From assembly GCA_946553045.1 (NCBI GenBank), contig CAMNRO010000004.1:62001-126000 (forward strand): a stretch of 64,000 nt of DNA, in the 5' to 3' direction. Every line of letters starts with the position of its first letter. Positions within the stretch are counted from its first letter, which is position 1. A program made the position numbers and the translations under genes. Source of the stretch: an uncultured Porphyromonadaceae bacterium. Lineage in GTDB: Bacteria > Bacteroidota > Bacteroidia > Bacteroidales > Muribaculaceae. Of this stretch, positions 9,549 to 18,093 are shown piece by piece. The notes beneath the pieces were generated by a model. The model did no database searches. It had not been told where the DNA came from and saw only the letters and a program-made list of their open reading frames with translations.

Positions 9549-12412
9549 AACCAATCGCATTCATAGCCGCTGCCGCATTTTCGGCTCTGGCGGCGACAGC
9601 CCAGATCAACAGCCCCGTAAATTCAGGCGACATGCTCCGCGCCGAGGCATTTTTCGCATCAGGCGACAGCGAGCCGGCCCTCGACCAGCTGCGACGCCTC
9701 GACCCCGAGGCACTGTCGGCCGACGGCGCCTTCGAGGCCGCATGGCTTCGTGCCCGCGCCCTCTTCGCCGACGGCCGGTATAGCAGCGCCCGCACGGCCT
9801 TCGCCGCTTTCTGCGCCGACTATCCCGCCTCGCCTCTGCGCACCCTCGCCCGAAAATATATGGCCGACTGCCTCTTTGCCTCCGGCGACTACGCCAGGGC
9901 TCTCGGCGAATACCTCGGCACGGACACCGACGGCCTCAATGCCGCCCAGGCATCCGAGCTCCACTACCGAGCAGGATTCTGCGCTCTCGAGCAGGGCGAC
10001 ACCGCTCTGGCCCGCGGCGAGTTCGCGCTCGCGGCCACCGGCGGCGAATATGGCTCTGCGGCGCGCTTCCACATGGGGGCAATCGACTATGCCCGCGGCG
10101 AATATGCCTCGGCAAAAGCCCTCCTCAAGCAAGTAGACACATCGAAGGCTCCCGGCGACATGGCCGACTACTACCTCGCCTCCATAGACCTCGCCGACGG
10201 CAACTACGCCCAGGCGGCCGCTACGGCCCGCGCCCTGATGCGGCGCCGTCAGCTCGCTCCCGATGCCGAGGCCCAGATGCACCGCGTGGCGGGCGAAGGT
10301 CTGTACCGCAGCGGCGAGCGCACCGAAGGCCTCCGCGAGCTCCGCACATATATTGCTGCCGTGAGCGACCCTGCGCCCGAAGCCTGCTACCTCGCCGGTC
10401 TGGGCGAATATGAAGACGGTAACTACGCCGAAGCCGTAGACCTGCTCGACAAAGCAACCGCAGCCGACGACCCCGCCGTGGTCCAGTCGGCATATCTATA
10501 CATAGGCCAGGCCCTCCACCACCGCGGCGACAACGACGCCGCAATCCTTGCCTTCGACAAGGCCGTGAAGACCGACGGCCCCGACCGCTCTGTCCGCGAA
10601 GCCGCATACTATAATTATGCCGTCGCCAAATCGGTCGGCGCGCAGGTGCCCTTCGCCTCTTCGGCCGATATTTTCGAGAATTTCCTCCGTCTGTATCCCG
10701 ACGGCACATATTCCGACCGCGTTCGCGGCTATCTCGCCGACGGATACATGGCCGACAAGGACTATGCGCGCGCCCTCGAGCGCCTCGACGGCATCGCCAC
10801 GCCCGGCAAGCGCACCCGTGCCGCCAAGCAGCGCCTGCTCTATCTCCTGGCTGCCGACGAACTCGCCGCCGGACAGCTGTCGTCAGCCCGCCGCCACCTC
10901 GACACGGCCCGAAGCTATGCCGACGCCGACGCGGCCACTGCAGCTGAGATAACTCTGCTCCGCGGACGCCTCGAAGCCGCCGAGGGCAACAACGACCAGG
11001 CCGCCGCGGAATACCGCCGCTATCTCGCCTCGAAAACCTCTAAACCGAATGCGACCGTAGCCCGCTACGGCCTCGGATACGCCCTCATGGCCGAAGCCGA
11101 TTACGACGGCGCCCGCAGCGCCTTCGCCGCCATCGAGAACGACCGAAGCCTCAGCGCGGCCCAGCACGCCGATGTGCTCAACCGCCTGGGCGACATCGTC
11201 TTCGCCAAAACCGATTTCAAAGAGGCCGCCGCACTCTACCGCCGCGCCTACGACGCCGCGCCCGCCTCGGGCGACTATGCCGCCTTCAACGGAGCCCGAA
11301 TGCTCGGCTTCTCGCGCAACTACGAGGGCAAACTAAAGGCCATCGACGCATTCATGACCGAATTCCCGCAGTCGGTCCTCATTCCCGACGCCATGCTCGA
11401 GCGCACGCAGGCGCTCATCAGCCTGGGACGCAACAGCGACGCCGTCGACACCTACCGGCGTCTCACCAAGACCTATGCCGGCACGCCTCAGGGCCGCCGC
11501 GGCTATCTCGAGATGGCCATGACACTGCTCGACATGGGCCGCAAGGACGAGGCCGCAGCCGCTTACCGCGATGTCATATCCAACTATCCGACCTCAGAGG
11601 AAGCCATGCAGGCCTCAGGTCTCCTCAAAAACATATATGCAGCCGACGGACGCGGCGACCAGTACCTCGCCTTCATGCAGAGTGTCGAAAACGCGCCCGC
11701 TGTCAGCGCCGACGATACCGAACGTCTCACATACGAGGCCGCAGCAGCAGCCAACAAGCGCACGGGCGACATCTCGGCTCTCCGAAGCTATCTCGAACGC
11801 TTCCCCGACGCGCCTCACGCTCCCCAGGCCCTGCTCACAGTGGCACGCGCCGAGTATGAGGCCGACCGCATACCCGAAGCCCTCGAACTCTTCAAAAGCC
11901 TCGAGACCAAAGCCTCCGACCCGGCAATCGCAACCGACGCCCGCCTCGGCATAATGCGCTCGGCCCGCGACCTCGGCGACTATGCCCTCGCAGGAAGCAC
12001 CGCCGAAGCCATCATCAACTCGTCGGCAGCGCCGGCGGCACTTTCCGAGGCCGTCTACACCCGTGCTCTGGCTCTCGACGCCGACGGCGACACCGACGCC
12101 GCAATAGAGCTCTGGCAGTCGCAGGCAGCCGATACCAAGAACATATTCGGTGCCAAAAGCGCCTTCCATGCCGCCGAAGCCCTCTTCGAAGCCGGAAAGA
12201 ACGAGCAGGCCCTCGCCGCCGTGCAGGCATTCACCGGCAGCGGCTCGCCTCACGCCTACTGGGTAGCCCGCGGATTCATTCTCCAGAGCGACATCTACCG
12301 CAAGATGGGCAAGGACTTCGAAGCCCGCGAATACCTCGAAGCCCTCCGCGACAACTACCCCGGCACCGAAACCGACATCCTCTCCATGATCGAATCGCGC
12401 CTCTCCGAATAA
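9545..12412 (+). CDS. Exported tetratricopeptide repeat protein
   Basis: A 955-aa protein made almost entirely of TPR-like helical repeats, rich in Ala with spaced Tyr and Asp (for example AALYRRAYDAAP, AAAAYRDVISNYPTSEEA, AREYLEALRDNYPGTETD). The true start is ATG 9545, overlapping the HAD stop; the track's 8918 start reads through the HAD gene in another frame. The N-terminus MKPIAFIAAAAFSALAATAQ is a signal peptide, so the repeats sit in the periplasm or at the outer membrane. TPR proteins scaffold protein complexes. The next gene, 23 bases on, encodes an outer-membrane barrel, so I infer that the two work as a pair. No enzymatic motif is visible. Confidence 0.9.
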   Translation: MKPIAFIAAAAFSALAATAQINSPVNSGDMLRAEAFFASGDSEPALDQLRRLDPEALSADGAFEAAWLRARALFADGRYSSARTAFAAFCADYPASPLRTLARKYMADCLFASGDYARALGEYLGTDTDGLNAAQASELHYRAGFCALEQGDTALARGEFALAATGGEYGSAARFHMGAIDYARGEYASAKALLKQVDTSKAPGDMADYYLASIDLADGNYAQAAATARALMRRRQLAPDAEAQMHRVAGEGLYRSGERTEGLRELRTYIAAVSDPAPEACYLAGLGEYEDGNYAEAVDLLDKATAADDPAVVQSAYLYIGQALHHRGDNDAAILAFDKAVKTDGPDRSVREAAYYNYAVAKSVGAQVPFASSADIFENFLRLYPDGTYSDRVRGYLADGYMADKDYARALERLDGIATPGKRTRAAKQRLLYLLAADELAAGQLSSARRHLDTARSYADADAATAAEITLLRGRLEAAEGNNDQAAAEYRRYLASKTSKPNATVARYGLGYALMAEADYDGARSAFAAIENDRSLSAAQHADVLNRLGDIVFAKTDFKEAAALYRRAYDAAPASGDYAAFNGARMLGFSRNYEGKLKAIDAFMTEFPQSVLIPDAMLERTQALISLGRNSDAVDTYRRLTKTYAGTPQGRRGYLEMAMTLLDMGRKDEAAAAYRDVISNYPTSEEAMQASGLLKNIYAADGRGDQYLAFMQSVENAPAVSADDTERLTYEAAAAANKRTGDISALRSYLERFPDAPHAPQALLTVARAEYEADRIPEALELFKSLETKASDPAIATDARLGIMRSARDLGDYALAGSTAEAIINSSAAPAALSEAVYTRALALDADGDTDAAIELWQSQAADTKNIFGAKSAFHAAEALFEAGKNEQALAAVQAFTGSGSPHAYWVARGFILQSDIYRKMGKDFEAREYLEALRDNYPGTETDILSMIESRLSE

Positions 12413-12435
12413 CCTGATACTACATTTATTTGAAT

Positions 12436-14100
12436 ATGAAACGGATATTGAGTATAGCTTTTATATTAGCAGGCGCGGTGGGGGTGAGAGCCCAGCTTAC
12501 GGCCGAAATCGATGTGGAGCGCACTGTGGTGCCGCGCCTCGAGCTTCAGGCGCCTCTGCCGTCGGTGGTGCCGTCGGTCATACCGTCGACCGAAACTCCA
12601 ATGCGCCTGTCGCTGTCGGAATATACCGGCGGGGCGGCCGATTATGTCTCCAGGCCCGGCGGCCTTCTGGGCCCGTCATATACGGGTCTGGCGGGGGCCT
12701 CGCCTTATCGCGGATATGTGTGGGGCGGATATTTTCCGGCCTACAACCTCGGCATAGGCGCCGGCTACCGCTTTATCAAAAACGAACGCACCAGTCTGGG
12801 CGCGGCCCTGCAGTTCGACGGCTCGTCGTATAACGCCCATCTTTCCGACGGCTCCCGCGAAAGCGTGAAAGACAATACCGTAGGCGTGCAGGCCGATTTC
12901 AGCCACAATTTTTCGGATGCAGCCCGTCTTGGCGCCGTCATAGCTTATTCGCATGCCGCCCTCACGGCGCCCACACTGCGCAATACCGAGCAGAACCAGA
13001 GTATCAACGATTTCAACGCCGTCCTGAGCCTCGACGGCCACCGCGACCACTTCGGCTACGGTGTAAAGGCCGATATCGGGCGTTTTTCGCTTGGCGACGA
13101 CATAAAGCTGAGCGATGAAGTACTTGTAGGCGCACCGTCGGAAACCATTTTCGGCCTCAATGCAGCCGTCGGAGGCACTACGGCCGACTCTGTCTTCCGC
13201 TACCGTCTCGAAGCGGGGCTCGACATGAAGCACCGCGGCGGTTGCCAGTGGACAGGCACCGAATTCGCATATGTCGCCAAGGCCAATCCGATGATTGTGA
13301 GCCTCGACCCGACGATAGGCTTTCAGCTGGGCAAACTCGGCATAGACCTCGGCGCGAAGGTAGACATATCGTCGAATCTCGAGGGAAGTTCCTTCCATGT
13401 AGCGCCTCGCGTCAACATAGCATGGACGCCGTCGAGCCGCTTCGCGGTCTTCGCCCGCAGTGATGGTGGAGCCGAGATGACCGACCTGCGCCACATATAC
13501 AACTACTCGCCCTTCGCACCGGGGCTGCTGACATACGACGCCACATTCTCGCCCGTCAACGCACGCGCCGGCTTCGCCATAGGCCCCGTCGGAGGCTTCT
13601 CGGCCGAAATATACGCCCGCTATGCCTCAACGCGCCGCGCTCCGATGCTGGCCGTCATCGGCCAGGAGTTGCCGGCATGCACACTTGCGCCCACAAACAT
13701 CAAGGGCTGGGGTGCCGGCCTCCGATTAGGCTGGAGCTGCCGTGTGGTTTCGGTTTCGGGCATGGCCGAGGTGCTGCAGCACGGCCTTGACCGAGGCTTC
13801 GCCGACAATCCCGACCGCGCCGGAATCCTTGCCGAACTGAGCGCGCAGCTGCGCCCGATGGAGCGCCTGGGGGTAGACGTGTCGTGGAAATTCCGCGGCA
13901 AACGCGCCTACGCCTGCAACGATGAGCTTACGGCCATGCGCAACGTGAGCACTCTCAACCTGGGCGCCGAATACCGCATCGACGAGCGTCTGAGCGCCTT
14001 CCTCCGTTTCGAAAACCTGCTTGCCCGACGCCCCGAAATCCTCCCGGGCCTGACCTCGAACGGTCTCCACGGCCTGGCCGGCGTAGTTTTCAAGTTCTGA
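12436..14100 (+). CDS. Outer-membrane beta-barrel protein partner of the TPR protein
   Basis: A 554-aa exported protein. ATG 12436 is preferred over the TTG two codons earlier because it gives a clean signal peptide (MKRILSIAFILAGAVGVRAQ). After a short linker the protein consists of alternating, aromatic-rich beta-strands ending in GLAGVVFKF, the terminal-Phe signal used for outer-membrane barrel assembly. The ending and strand pattern resemble the barrel part of TonB-dependent receptors (SLNLGAEYRIDERLSAFLRFENLLARRPEILPGL), but no plug domain is present at this length. It follows the TPR gene closely, suggesting one envelope complex of unknown cargo. A structured element and a strong terminator lie downstream. 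Confidence 0.82.
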   Translation: MKRILSIAFILAGAVGVRAQLTAEIDVERTVVPRLELQAPLPSVVPSVIPSTETPMRLSLSEYTGGAADYVSRPGGLLGPSYTGLAGASPYRGYVWGGYFPAYNLGIGAGYRFIKNERTSLGAALQFDGSSYNAHLSDGSRESVKDNTVGVQADFSHNFSDAARLGAVIAYSHAALTAPTLRNTEQNQSINDFNAVLSLDGHRDHFGYGVKADIGRFSLGDDIKLSDEVLVGAPSETIFGLNAAVGGTTADSVFRYRLEAGLDMKHRGGCQWTGTEFAYVAKANPMIVSLDPTIGFQLGKLGIDLGAKVDISSNLEGSSFHVAPRVNIAWTPSSRFAVFARSDGGAEMTDLRHIYNYSPFAPGLLTYDATFSPVNARAGFAIGPVGGFSAEIYARYASTRRAPMLAVIGQELPACTLAPTNIKGWGAGLRLGWSCRVVSVSGMAEVLQHGLDRGFADNPDRAGILAELSAQLRPMERLGVDVSWKFRGKRAYACNDELTAMRNVSTLNLGAEYRIDERLSAFLRFENLLARRPEILPGLTSNGLHGLAGVVFKF

Positions 14101-14126
14101 ACCGGCCGTACGCAAATCCAGCCAAA

Positions 14127-14235
14127 AACCGCCAATGGCGGTTAAATATTCACATAGCCTATGGTTTGGGCGTTCGACAGAACGGCCATACCATAGGTAC
14201 ACGATGCATACACACAAAACAACCGCATAGCGGTT
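14127..14235 (+). ncRNA. Three-hairpin dispersed element, copy 1
   Basis: Three stem-loops follow each other in the gap after the barrel gene: AACCGCC-aat-GGCGGTT (14127-14143), CCTATGGT...ACCATAGG (14158-14197) with an inner CGTTC-GACA-GAACG stem, and AACCGC-ATA-GCGGTT (14221-14235). The same order and linking words (ATTCACA-AGCC, TTTGGGCG, GCGGTTGAATAA) recur at 51310-51416 with compensatory stem changes. I do not recognise it as a named RNA family. The plus orientation is assumed from the upstream gene. Confidence 0.6.
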
Positions 14236-14281
14236 GAATAATCGCCTATGAGGGGGAAATTCTTTTAACCCCGTACAAAAC

Positions 14282-14309
14282 AAAAAAAGCGCTCGAAAGC
14301 GCTTTTTTT
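14282..14309. terminator. Bidirectional terminator
   Basis: AAAAAAAGCGCT-CGAA-AGCGCTTTTTTT is a perfect hairpin with an A run before it and a T run after it, so it can stop transcription from both the barrel gene and the converging SDR operon. Confidence 0.93.
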
Positions 14310-14331
14310 ATTCTATATTGTCGGTTGTATT

Positions 14332-15072
14332 TCAGTCGCGGACGAGCTCTATGCGGCGCCAGAGGCTGTCGGGCACCATTCGCCAGAGGGCTGTGACCAC
14401 GGCCCAGCGCGAATCGATATAGGCAATGCGCTTGCCGCGGAGCATGGCCGTCTCGAGGCGCGGCGCCACGTAGTCGACGCTCATTTCCATCGGGTAGTTC
14501 TTGTGCACGCCAAGGAGCGGGGTGTCGACAAAGCCGGGTCTGATGTCGGTGACAGAGACATTGACCCTCTGCTGGTGCGCGAGCTGGTCTATGGCCTGGA
14601 GGAATGTCCACTGATAGCGTTTGGAGGCCGAATATGAGGCCGACACGCCGATGCCCTTCATGCCGGCGACCGATGTTATGGCCGCGATGTGGCCGCGGTG
14701 CAGATTGGCGGTGTCGCGGTAGTATTTGTATGCCGCGGTGATTATTCTGGTGAAGCCTTTCACGTTGACATCGATGGTCTCGTCGTCGCGCACATTGTCG
14801 AGAGCGGGGTTGAACCAGCCGCAACCGGCGGCATAGAGCAGATAGTCCATGCCGTCGATGAGCTCGATAAGATTATAGAACTTCTCGACAGCGTCGGGGG
14901 CGGCCACATCGATTGCCATATACTCAACCCGGTCGGGGTAGAGAGCTTTTATCTCCTTGAGGCGGTCTTCGCGGCGGGCGGCAATTCCTACACGCCAGCC
15001 CAAACGGGCGAAGTCGGTGGCAACACGCATGCCCATGCCCGACGAGGCTCCTATTATAATAATCTTCTTCAT
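14332..15072 (-). CDS. Short-chain dehydrogenase/reductase (SDR family)
   Basis: A 246-aa classical SDR oxidoreductase that uses NAD(P)H on an unknown carbonyl or alcohol substrate in the cytoplasm. The cofactor motif GASSGMG (residues 8-14) is near the N-terminus, followed by a likely NADP-binding basic stretch (AARREDRL). The DVAAP segment, the ITSVAGMKG strand with the active-site Ser, and YSASK with the catalytic Tyr and Lys are all present, as is the RPGFVDTPL loop. It is the last gene of a minus-strand operon, 9 bases after the DUF6048 gene. It ends against a strong bidirectional terminator. The substrate is not predictable. Confidence 0.93.
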   Translation of the reverse strand: MKKIIIIGASSGMGMRVATDFARLGWRVGIAARREDRLKEIKALYPDRVEYMAIDVAAPDAVEKFYNLIELIDGMDYLLYAAGCGWFNPALDNVRDDETIDVNVKGFTRIITAAYKYYRDTANLHRGHIAAITSVAGMKGIGVSASYSASKRYQWTFLQAIDQLAHQQRVNVSVTDIRPGFVDTPLLGVHKNYPMEMSVDYVAPRLETAMLRGKRIAYIDSRWAVVTALWRMVPDSLWRRIELVRD

Positions 15073-15081
15073 AATATCATT

Positions 15082-16008
15082 TTAGGGAGGTGGGAGAAGG
15101 CCTTCCACTTCATTGTCTGAATTAATAACGGCCTCTTCGGCTTTCTTGTTCAGATGAGAGAGAGGGAGAGTATATGAAATGGAGAAACTGCCTGTGATTG
15201 AGCTTCCGCGCGTGCCATAGCCGGGAATATACCACGGATCGCCATATCGGCCCTTGCTCGAATGAATGAGGGTGTGATACTTGAACTCCCAGCCGGCCGA
15301 AATCGGGCCCCATATCTTCACACGCAGGCCCAGGCCGAACTCGAGCCAGCCGGCGGTGGCGTTCTGCGACGGGATATTGAATTTCGATGTCTCGCCCCAG
15401 TATCCCGAATCGAGCACGACGTCGTCGACGGCGAAGCTGAAAGGCGAAAAGCCGTAGCGCACGCCGGCATAGAGCTGATAGTCGGGGTTGGAGTTGAAGA
15501 GGAAATTATAGTTTGCGCCTATCTTGAAAAAGACACTCAGCGGCGACTTGTAGCGATAATTGTTGTTCGGGCCCTCGTGCGAGGCAGCTCCGAGTCCGAC
15601 CTCCACAAAGGGCTTGTAGCGGTTGTGGAGCGACAGTTCGGCCCATGCCGAGGCCAAGCCGTAGTCCTGTCCGAAAATGCGCATGACAGGGTCCCAGATA
15701 TTGAGGCCCACACTGGCGGCATGGAACAGCGGCTGCTCCATCTTGGGCACAATATTCTTGAGGGCGGTAGAATCGGTCCACTCTTCGCCGGTAATGGTAT
15801 CGACGTAGATTATCTTGCCGCGGTCGTCTGTATATGGCACCGACTGGGCGCGGCGCTTGGCGTTTATGCGGGCAGTGTCGGCAGCCGTCTCGTTGACAGG
15901 CTGCGTCTCGGTTGCCGGAGTGTTGAGCGGCGTTATGCGGCGCTTGCGGTCCTGCCCCCAGAGCGAGAGCACCCCCAGCAGGGCTATGACGGCTATGATT
16001 TTTCTCAT
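15082..16008 (-). CDS. DUF6048 family exported protein
   Basis: A 308-aa protein with an N-terminal signal peptide (MRKIIAVIALLGVLSLWGQ), a charged linker of about 80 residues, and a beta-rich body (NYNFLFNSNPDYQLYAGVRYGFSPFSF, GPISAGWEFKYHTLIHSSKGRYGDPWYIPGYGTRGSSITGSFSISYTLPL) that looks like a small outer-membrane barrel. It matches the Bacteroidota family DUF6048, whose function is unknown. The start overlaps the stop of the DUF6452 gene as ATGA. From memory, this DUF6452-DUF6048 order is conserved in Bacteroides relatives. The family call rests on remembered architecture and neighbourhood, not on a search. Confidence 0.75.
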   Translation of the reverse strand: MRKIIAVIALLGVLSLWGQDRKRRITPLNTPATETQPVNETAADTARINAKRRAQSVPYTDDRGKIIYVDTITGEEWTDSTALKNIVPKMEQPLFHAASVGLNIWDPVMRIFGQDYGLASAWAELSLHNRYKPFVEVGLGAASHEGPNNNYRYKSPLSVFFKIGANYNFLFNSNPDYQLYAGVRYGFSPFSFAVDDVVLDSGYWGETSKFNIPSQNATAGWLEFGLGLRVKIWGPISAGWEFKYHTLIHSSKGRYGDPWYIPGYGTRGSSITGSFSISYTLPLSHLNKKAEEAVINSDNEVEGLLPPP

Positions 16009-16508
16009 TGCTCAGGCTCCTCCGTTTCCGCGGTTCTGAAATAAATGTATATGCGTGTTGCCTCCACATTGGTGATGAGCGAATCGGCCACTACCACAGA
16101 GTCGATGATATGCGTGGTAGTGCTCACGCTCTGAATCATGTAGCGGTACATGGCGCCGCACTCTTCGGAGGCGAAATAGGGTATCGACTCGTAGCCGAAG
16201 GTCACGGTATCGTTGAGCGCAGGGTCGTCGAGGCCTTCCTGGGTGTAGTGGAAGCACCAGGCGGTCGACTGGGCCGTGGAGCGCATCGGAAGATATACCT
16301 GCGAGACCGAGCCCGACGCGATGGCCGAGTCGGCGGGAGCGCCGACACCGCTTATGCGGATTCCCTGCACGGAGATGTCGTCGCCGGTGGCGCTTGAGCG
16401 GAATCCGGCCAGCGGAATGGCACTCTGATTGTCGAGGCAGCCGGCGGTGTTGCAGGATGCCACGGCAAGCGCTGTGAGGACAAATAATATTAAAGCGGAT
16501 TTTTTCAA
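16005..16508 (-). CDS. DUF6452 family lipoprotein
   Basis: A 167-aa predicted lipoprotein. The long ORF in the track (to 16907) runs back through the nitroreductase gene; the likely start is TTG 16508, giving LKKSALILFVLTALAVASCNTAGC with the lipobox AVASC. That TTG overlaps the nitroreductase stop as TTGA, a normal coupling. The mature part is a compact beta-rich domain (VSQVYLPMRSTAQSTAWCFHY, RIYIYFRTAE) with several Cys residues. It fits the Bacteroidota family DUF6452, found next to DUF6048 genes. Function is unknown; together the pair looks like an envelope module of a lipoprotein and a barrel. Confidence 0.72.
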   Translation of the reverse strand: MKKSALILFVLTALAVASCNTAGCLDNQSAIPLAGFRSSATGDDISVQGIRISGVGAPADSAIASGSVSQVYLPMRSTAQSTAWCFHYTQEGLDDPALNDTVTFGYESIPYFASEECGAMYRYMIQSVSTTTHIIDSVVVADSLITNVEATRIYIYFRTAETEEPEQ

Positions 16509-17020
16509 CGCTCGATGAGTATTTCTTCGGTTGGTTTGCGTTTCTTTTCGGGAGCGACGACGCCGTCTGCCGGGTAGCCCACAGGCAGTATCACCACCGG
16601 CACGGTGCCATGAGGCAGGGCCAGGTCTACGGTGAGGCGCGCAGGGTCGAAGTGGCATATCCAGCAAGTGCCGAGGCCCATTTCGGCAGCGGCAAGGCAG
16701 ATATGCTCGGTGGCGATGGCGATGTCGACATCGGAGTGATTCTTGCCGTCGTGCGGGCGCACCCACGCCTCTGTCGGCACGGCACACACCACGATATAGT
16801 ATGGAGCCGTCTCGACCCATTCGCGGGGATAGGCGGCAGCCACAGCCTTGCGGCCGGCCTCGTCGCCCGGCCGTATCACGGCAAAGCGCCACGGCTGGCG
16901 GTTGCATGCGCTCGGAGCGAGGCGAGCGGCCTCGATAAGAGCAGCTATCTGATCTTCCGAAGGAATGCGGTCAGCAGAATATGAGCGGCAGGAGAAACGC
17001 TCAGAAATGACTTTCATCAT
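16505..17020 (-). CDS. Nitroreductase family protein
   Basis: A 171-aa FMN-dependent oxidoreductase of the nitroreductase family. Visible signatures are SCRSYSADRIPSEDQIAALIEAARLAPSACNRQPWRF at the N-terminus (FMN phosphate and ring contacts), the helical HICLAAAEMGLGTCWICHFD segment, and the C-terminal PVVILPVGYPA strand. Such enzymes reduce nitro compounds, quinones or flavins with NAD(P)H. It is preceded in its operon by a gap holding a 16-bp tandem repeat and overlaps the DUF6452 gene by 4 bases. Physiological substrate is unknown. Confidence 0.92.
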   Translation of the reverse strand: MMKVISERFSCRSYSADRIPSEDQIAALIEAARLAPSACNRQPWRFAVIRPGDEAGRKAVAAAYPREWVETAPYYIVVCAVPTEAWVRPHDGKNHSDVDIAIATEHICLAAAEMGLGTCWICHFDPARLTVDLALPHGTVPVVILPVGYPADGVVAPEKKRKPTEEILIER

Positions 17021-17062
17021 TTTCTTAATGAAGAATTAATAATTAATAATGAAGAATTAATA

Positions 17063-17126
17063 GCCCGTCAGCCCAGCAGCCCGTCAGCCCAGCAGCCCGT
17101 CAGCCCAGCAGCCCGTCAGCCCGTCA
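17063..17126. repeat. 16-bp tandem repeat between GT2 and nitroreductase genes
   Basis: GCCCGTCAGCCCAGCA occurs three times without change (17063-17110), followed by a diverged fourth unit and GCTCAATAGCTC. Read on the minus strand it begins just after the GT2 stop. The remaining bases up to the nitroreductase start are ATTAATTCTTC words. Confidence 0.92.
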
Positions 17127-17136
17127 GCTCAATAGC

Positions 17137-18090
17137 TCAAATGGTTTCTTCGATTTCGTAGTCGTTGCGCTTGGGCGAGTTGCGGACCACGAGTTCGCCG
17201 ACGAAACCGGCCAGGAAGAGCTGGCTTCCCATGAGCATAAGCACCAGAGCGAGATAGAAATAGGGCGAGTCGGTCACCAGAATATATGGTGCGCCGGTGT
17301 GCATGTGCCATAGCTTCATGCCGCCAACTACAGCGACCGATATGAAACCGAGAAGGAACATGAGGCTACCCAACAGGCCGAACAGATGCATCGGCTTCTT
17401 GCCGAACTTGCCCGTGAACCAGAGGGTTGCGAGGTCGAGATAGCCGTTGACAAAACGGTCGAGGCCGAATTTGGTCTTGCCATACTTGCGGGCGCGGTGC
17501 TGCACCACCTTTTCGCCGATTCGATGGAAACCGGCCAGTTTGGCAAGGTAGGGAATATAGCGGTGCATGTCGCCATATACCTCGATATGCTTCACCACGG
17601 CCTTGCGGTAGGCCTTGAGGCCGCAGTTGAAATCGTGGAGATTCTTAATGCCGCTCACCTTGCGGGCCGTGGCGTTGAAAAGCTTGGTCGGAATAGTCTT
17701 CGACAGAGGGTCGTAGCGCTTCTTCTTGAAGCCCGACACAAGGTCGTAGCCCTCCTCGCGTATCATGCGGTAGAGCTCGGGGATTTCGTCGGGGCTGTCC
17801 TGAAGGTCGGCGTCCATGGTAATCACCACCTCGCCCTGCGCCAGGCCGAAGCCGGTGTTGAGCGCGGGGCTCTTGCCGTAGTTGCGGCGGAACGACACCC
17901 CGCGCACATGCCCGGGGTCGGCCTCGCGAAGCCGCCTGATGACCTCCCACGACTCGTCGGTAGAGCCGTCGTTCACAAAAATAATCTCGTAGCTGAAACC
18001 GTTGGCGCTCATCACGCGCCCTATCCACGCCGCCAGCTCGGGCAGCGATTCGGCTTCATTATAAAGAGGTACGACTACAGATATATCCAT
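17137..18090 (-). CDS. Membrane GT2 glycosyltransferase (DPM1/GtrB-like)
   Basis: A 317-aa family 2 glycosyltransferase that likely transfers a sugar from a nucleotide sugar to undecaprenyl phosphate at the inner membrane. The N-terminal GT-A domain shows VVPLYNEAESLPEL, VNDGSTDESW, RNYGKSPALNTGF and the DADLQDSPDEIP metal-binding DxD region near residues 94-96. Two hydrophobic helices at the C-terminus (LLGSLMFLLGFISVAVVGGM and SPYFYLALVLMLMGSQLFLAGFVGELVV) match the GtrB/ArnC arrangement. It starts 3 bases after the DUF4199 gene. The exact sugar is not readable. A GtrA-like flippase lies far away at 42.1 kb and may or may not be its partner. Confidence 0.9.
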   Translation of the reverse strand: MDISVVVPLYNEAESLPELAAWIGRVMSANGFSYEIIFVNDGSTDESWEVIRRLREADPGHVRGVSFRRNYGKSPALNTGFGLAQGEVVITMDADLQDSPDEIPELYRMIREEGYDLVSGFKKKRYDPLSKTIPTKLFNATARKVSGIKNLHDFNCGLKAYRKAVVKHIEVYGDMHRYIPYLAKLAGFHRIGEKVVQHRARKYGKTKFGLDRFVNGYLDLATLWFTGKFGKKPMHLFGLLGSLMFLLGFISVAVVGGMKLWHMHTGAPYILVTDSPYFYLALVLMLMGSQLFLAGFVGELVVRNSPKRNDYEIEETI

Positions 18091-18093
18091 CTT

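Noticed and set aside
14101-14331. tRNA or IS remnant in the gap after the barrel gene
   Set aside because: No cloverleaf, no transposase-like translation and no terminal repeats; the hairpins are explained by the dispersed element and terminator.
17063-17126. Tandem repeat considered as a CRISPR array
   Set aside because: Units are contiguous 16-mers without spacers and no cas genes are nearby.
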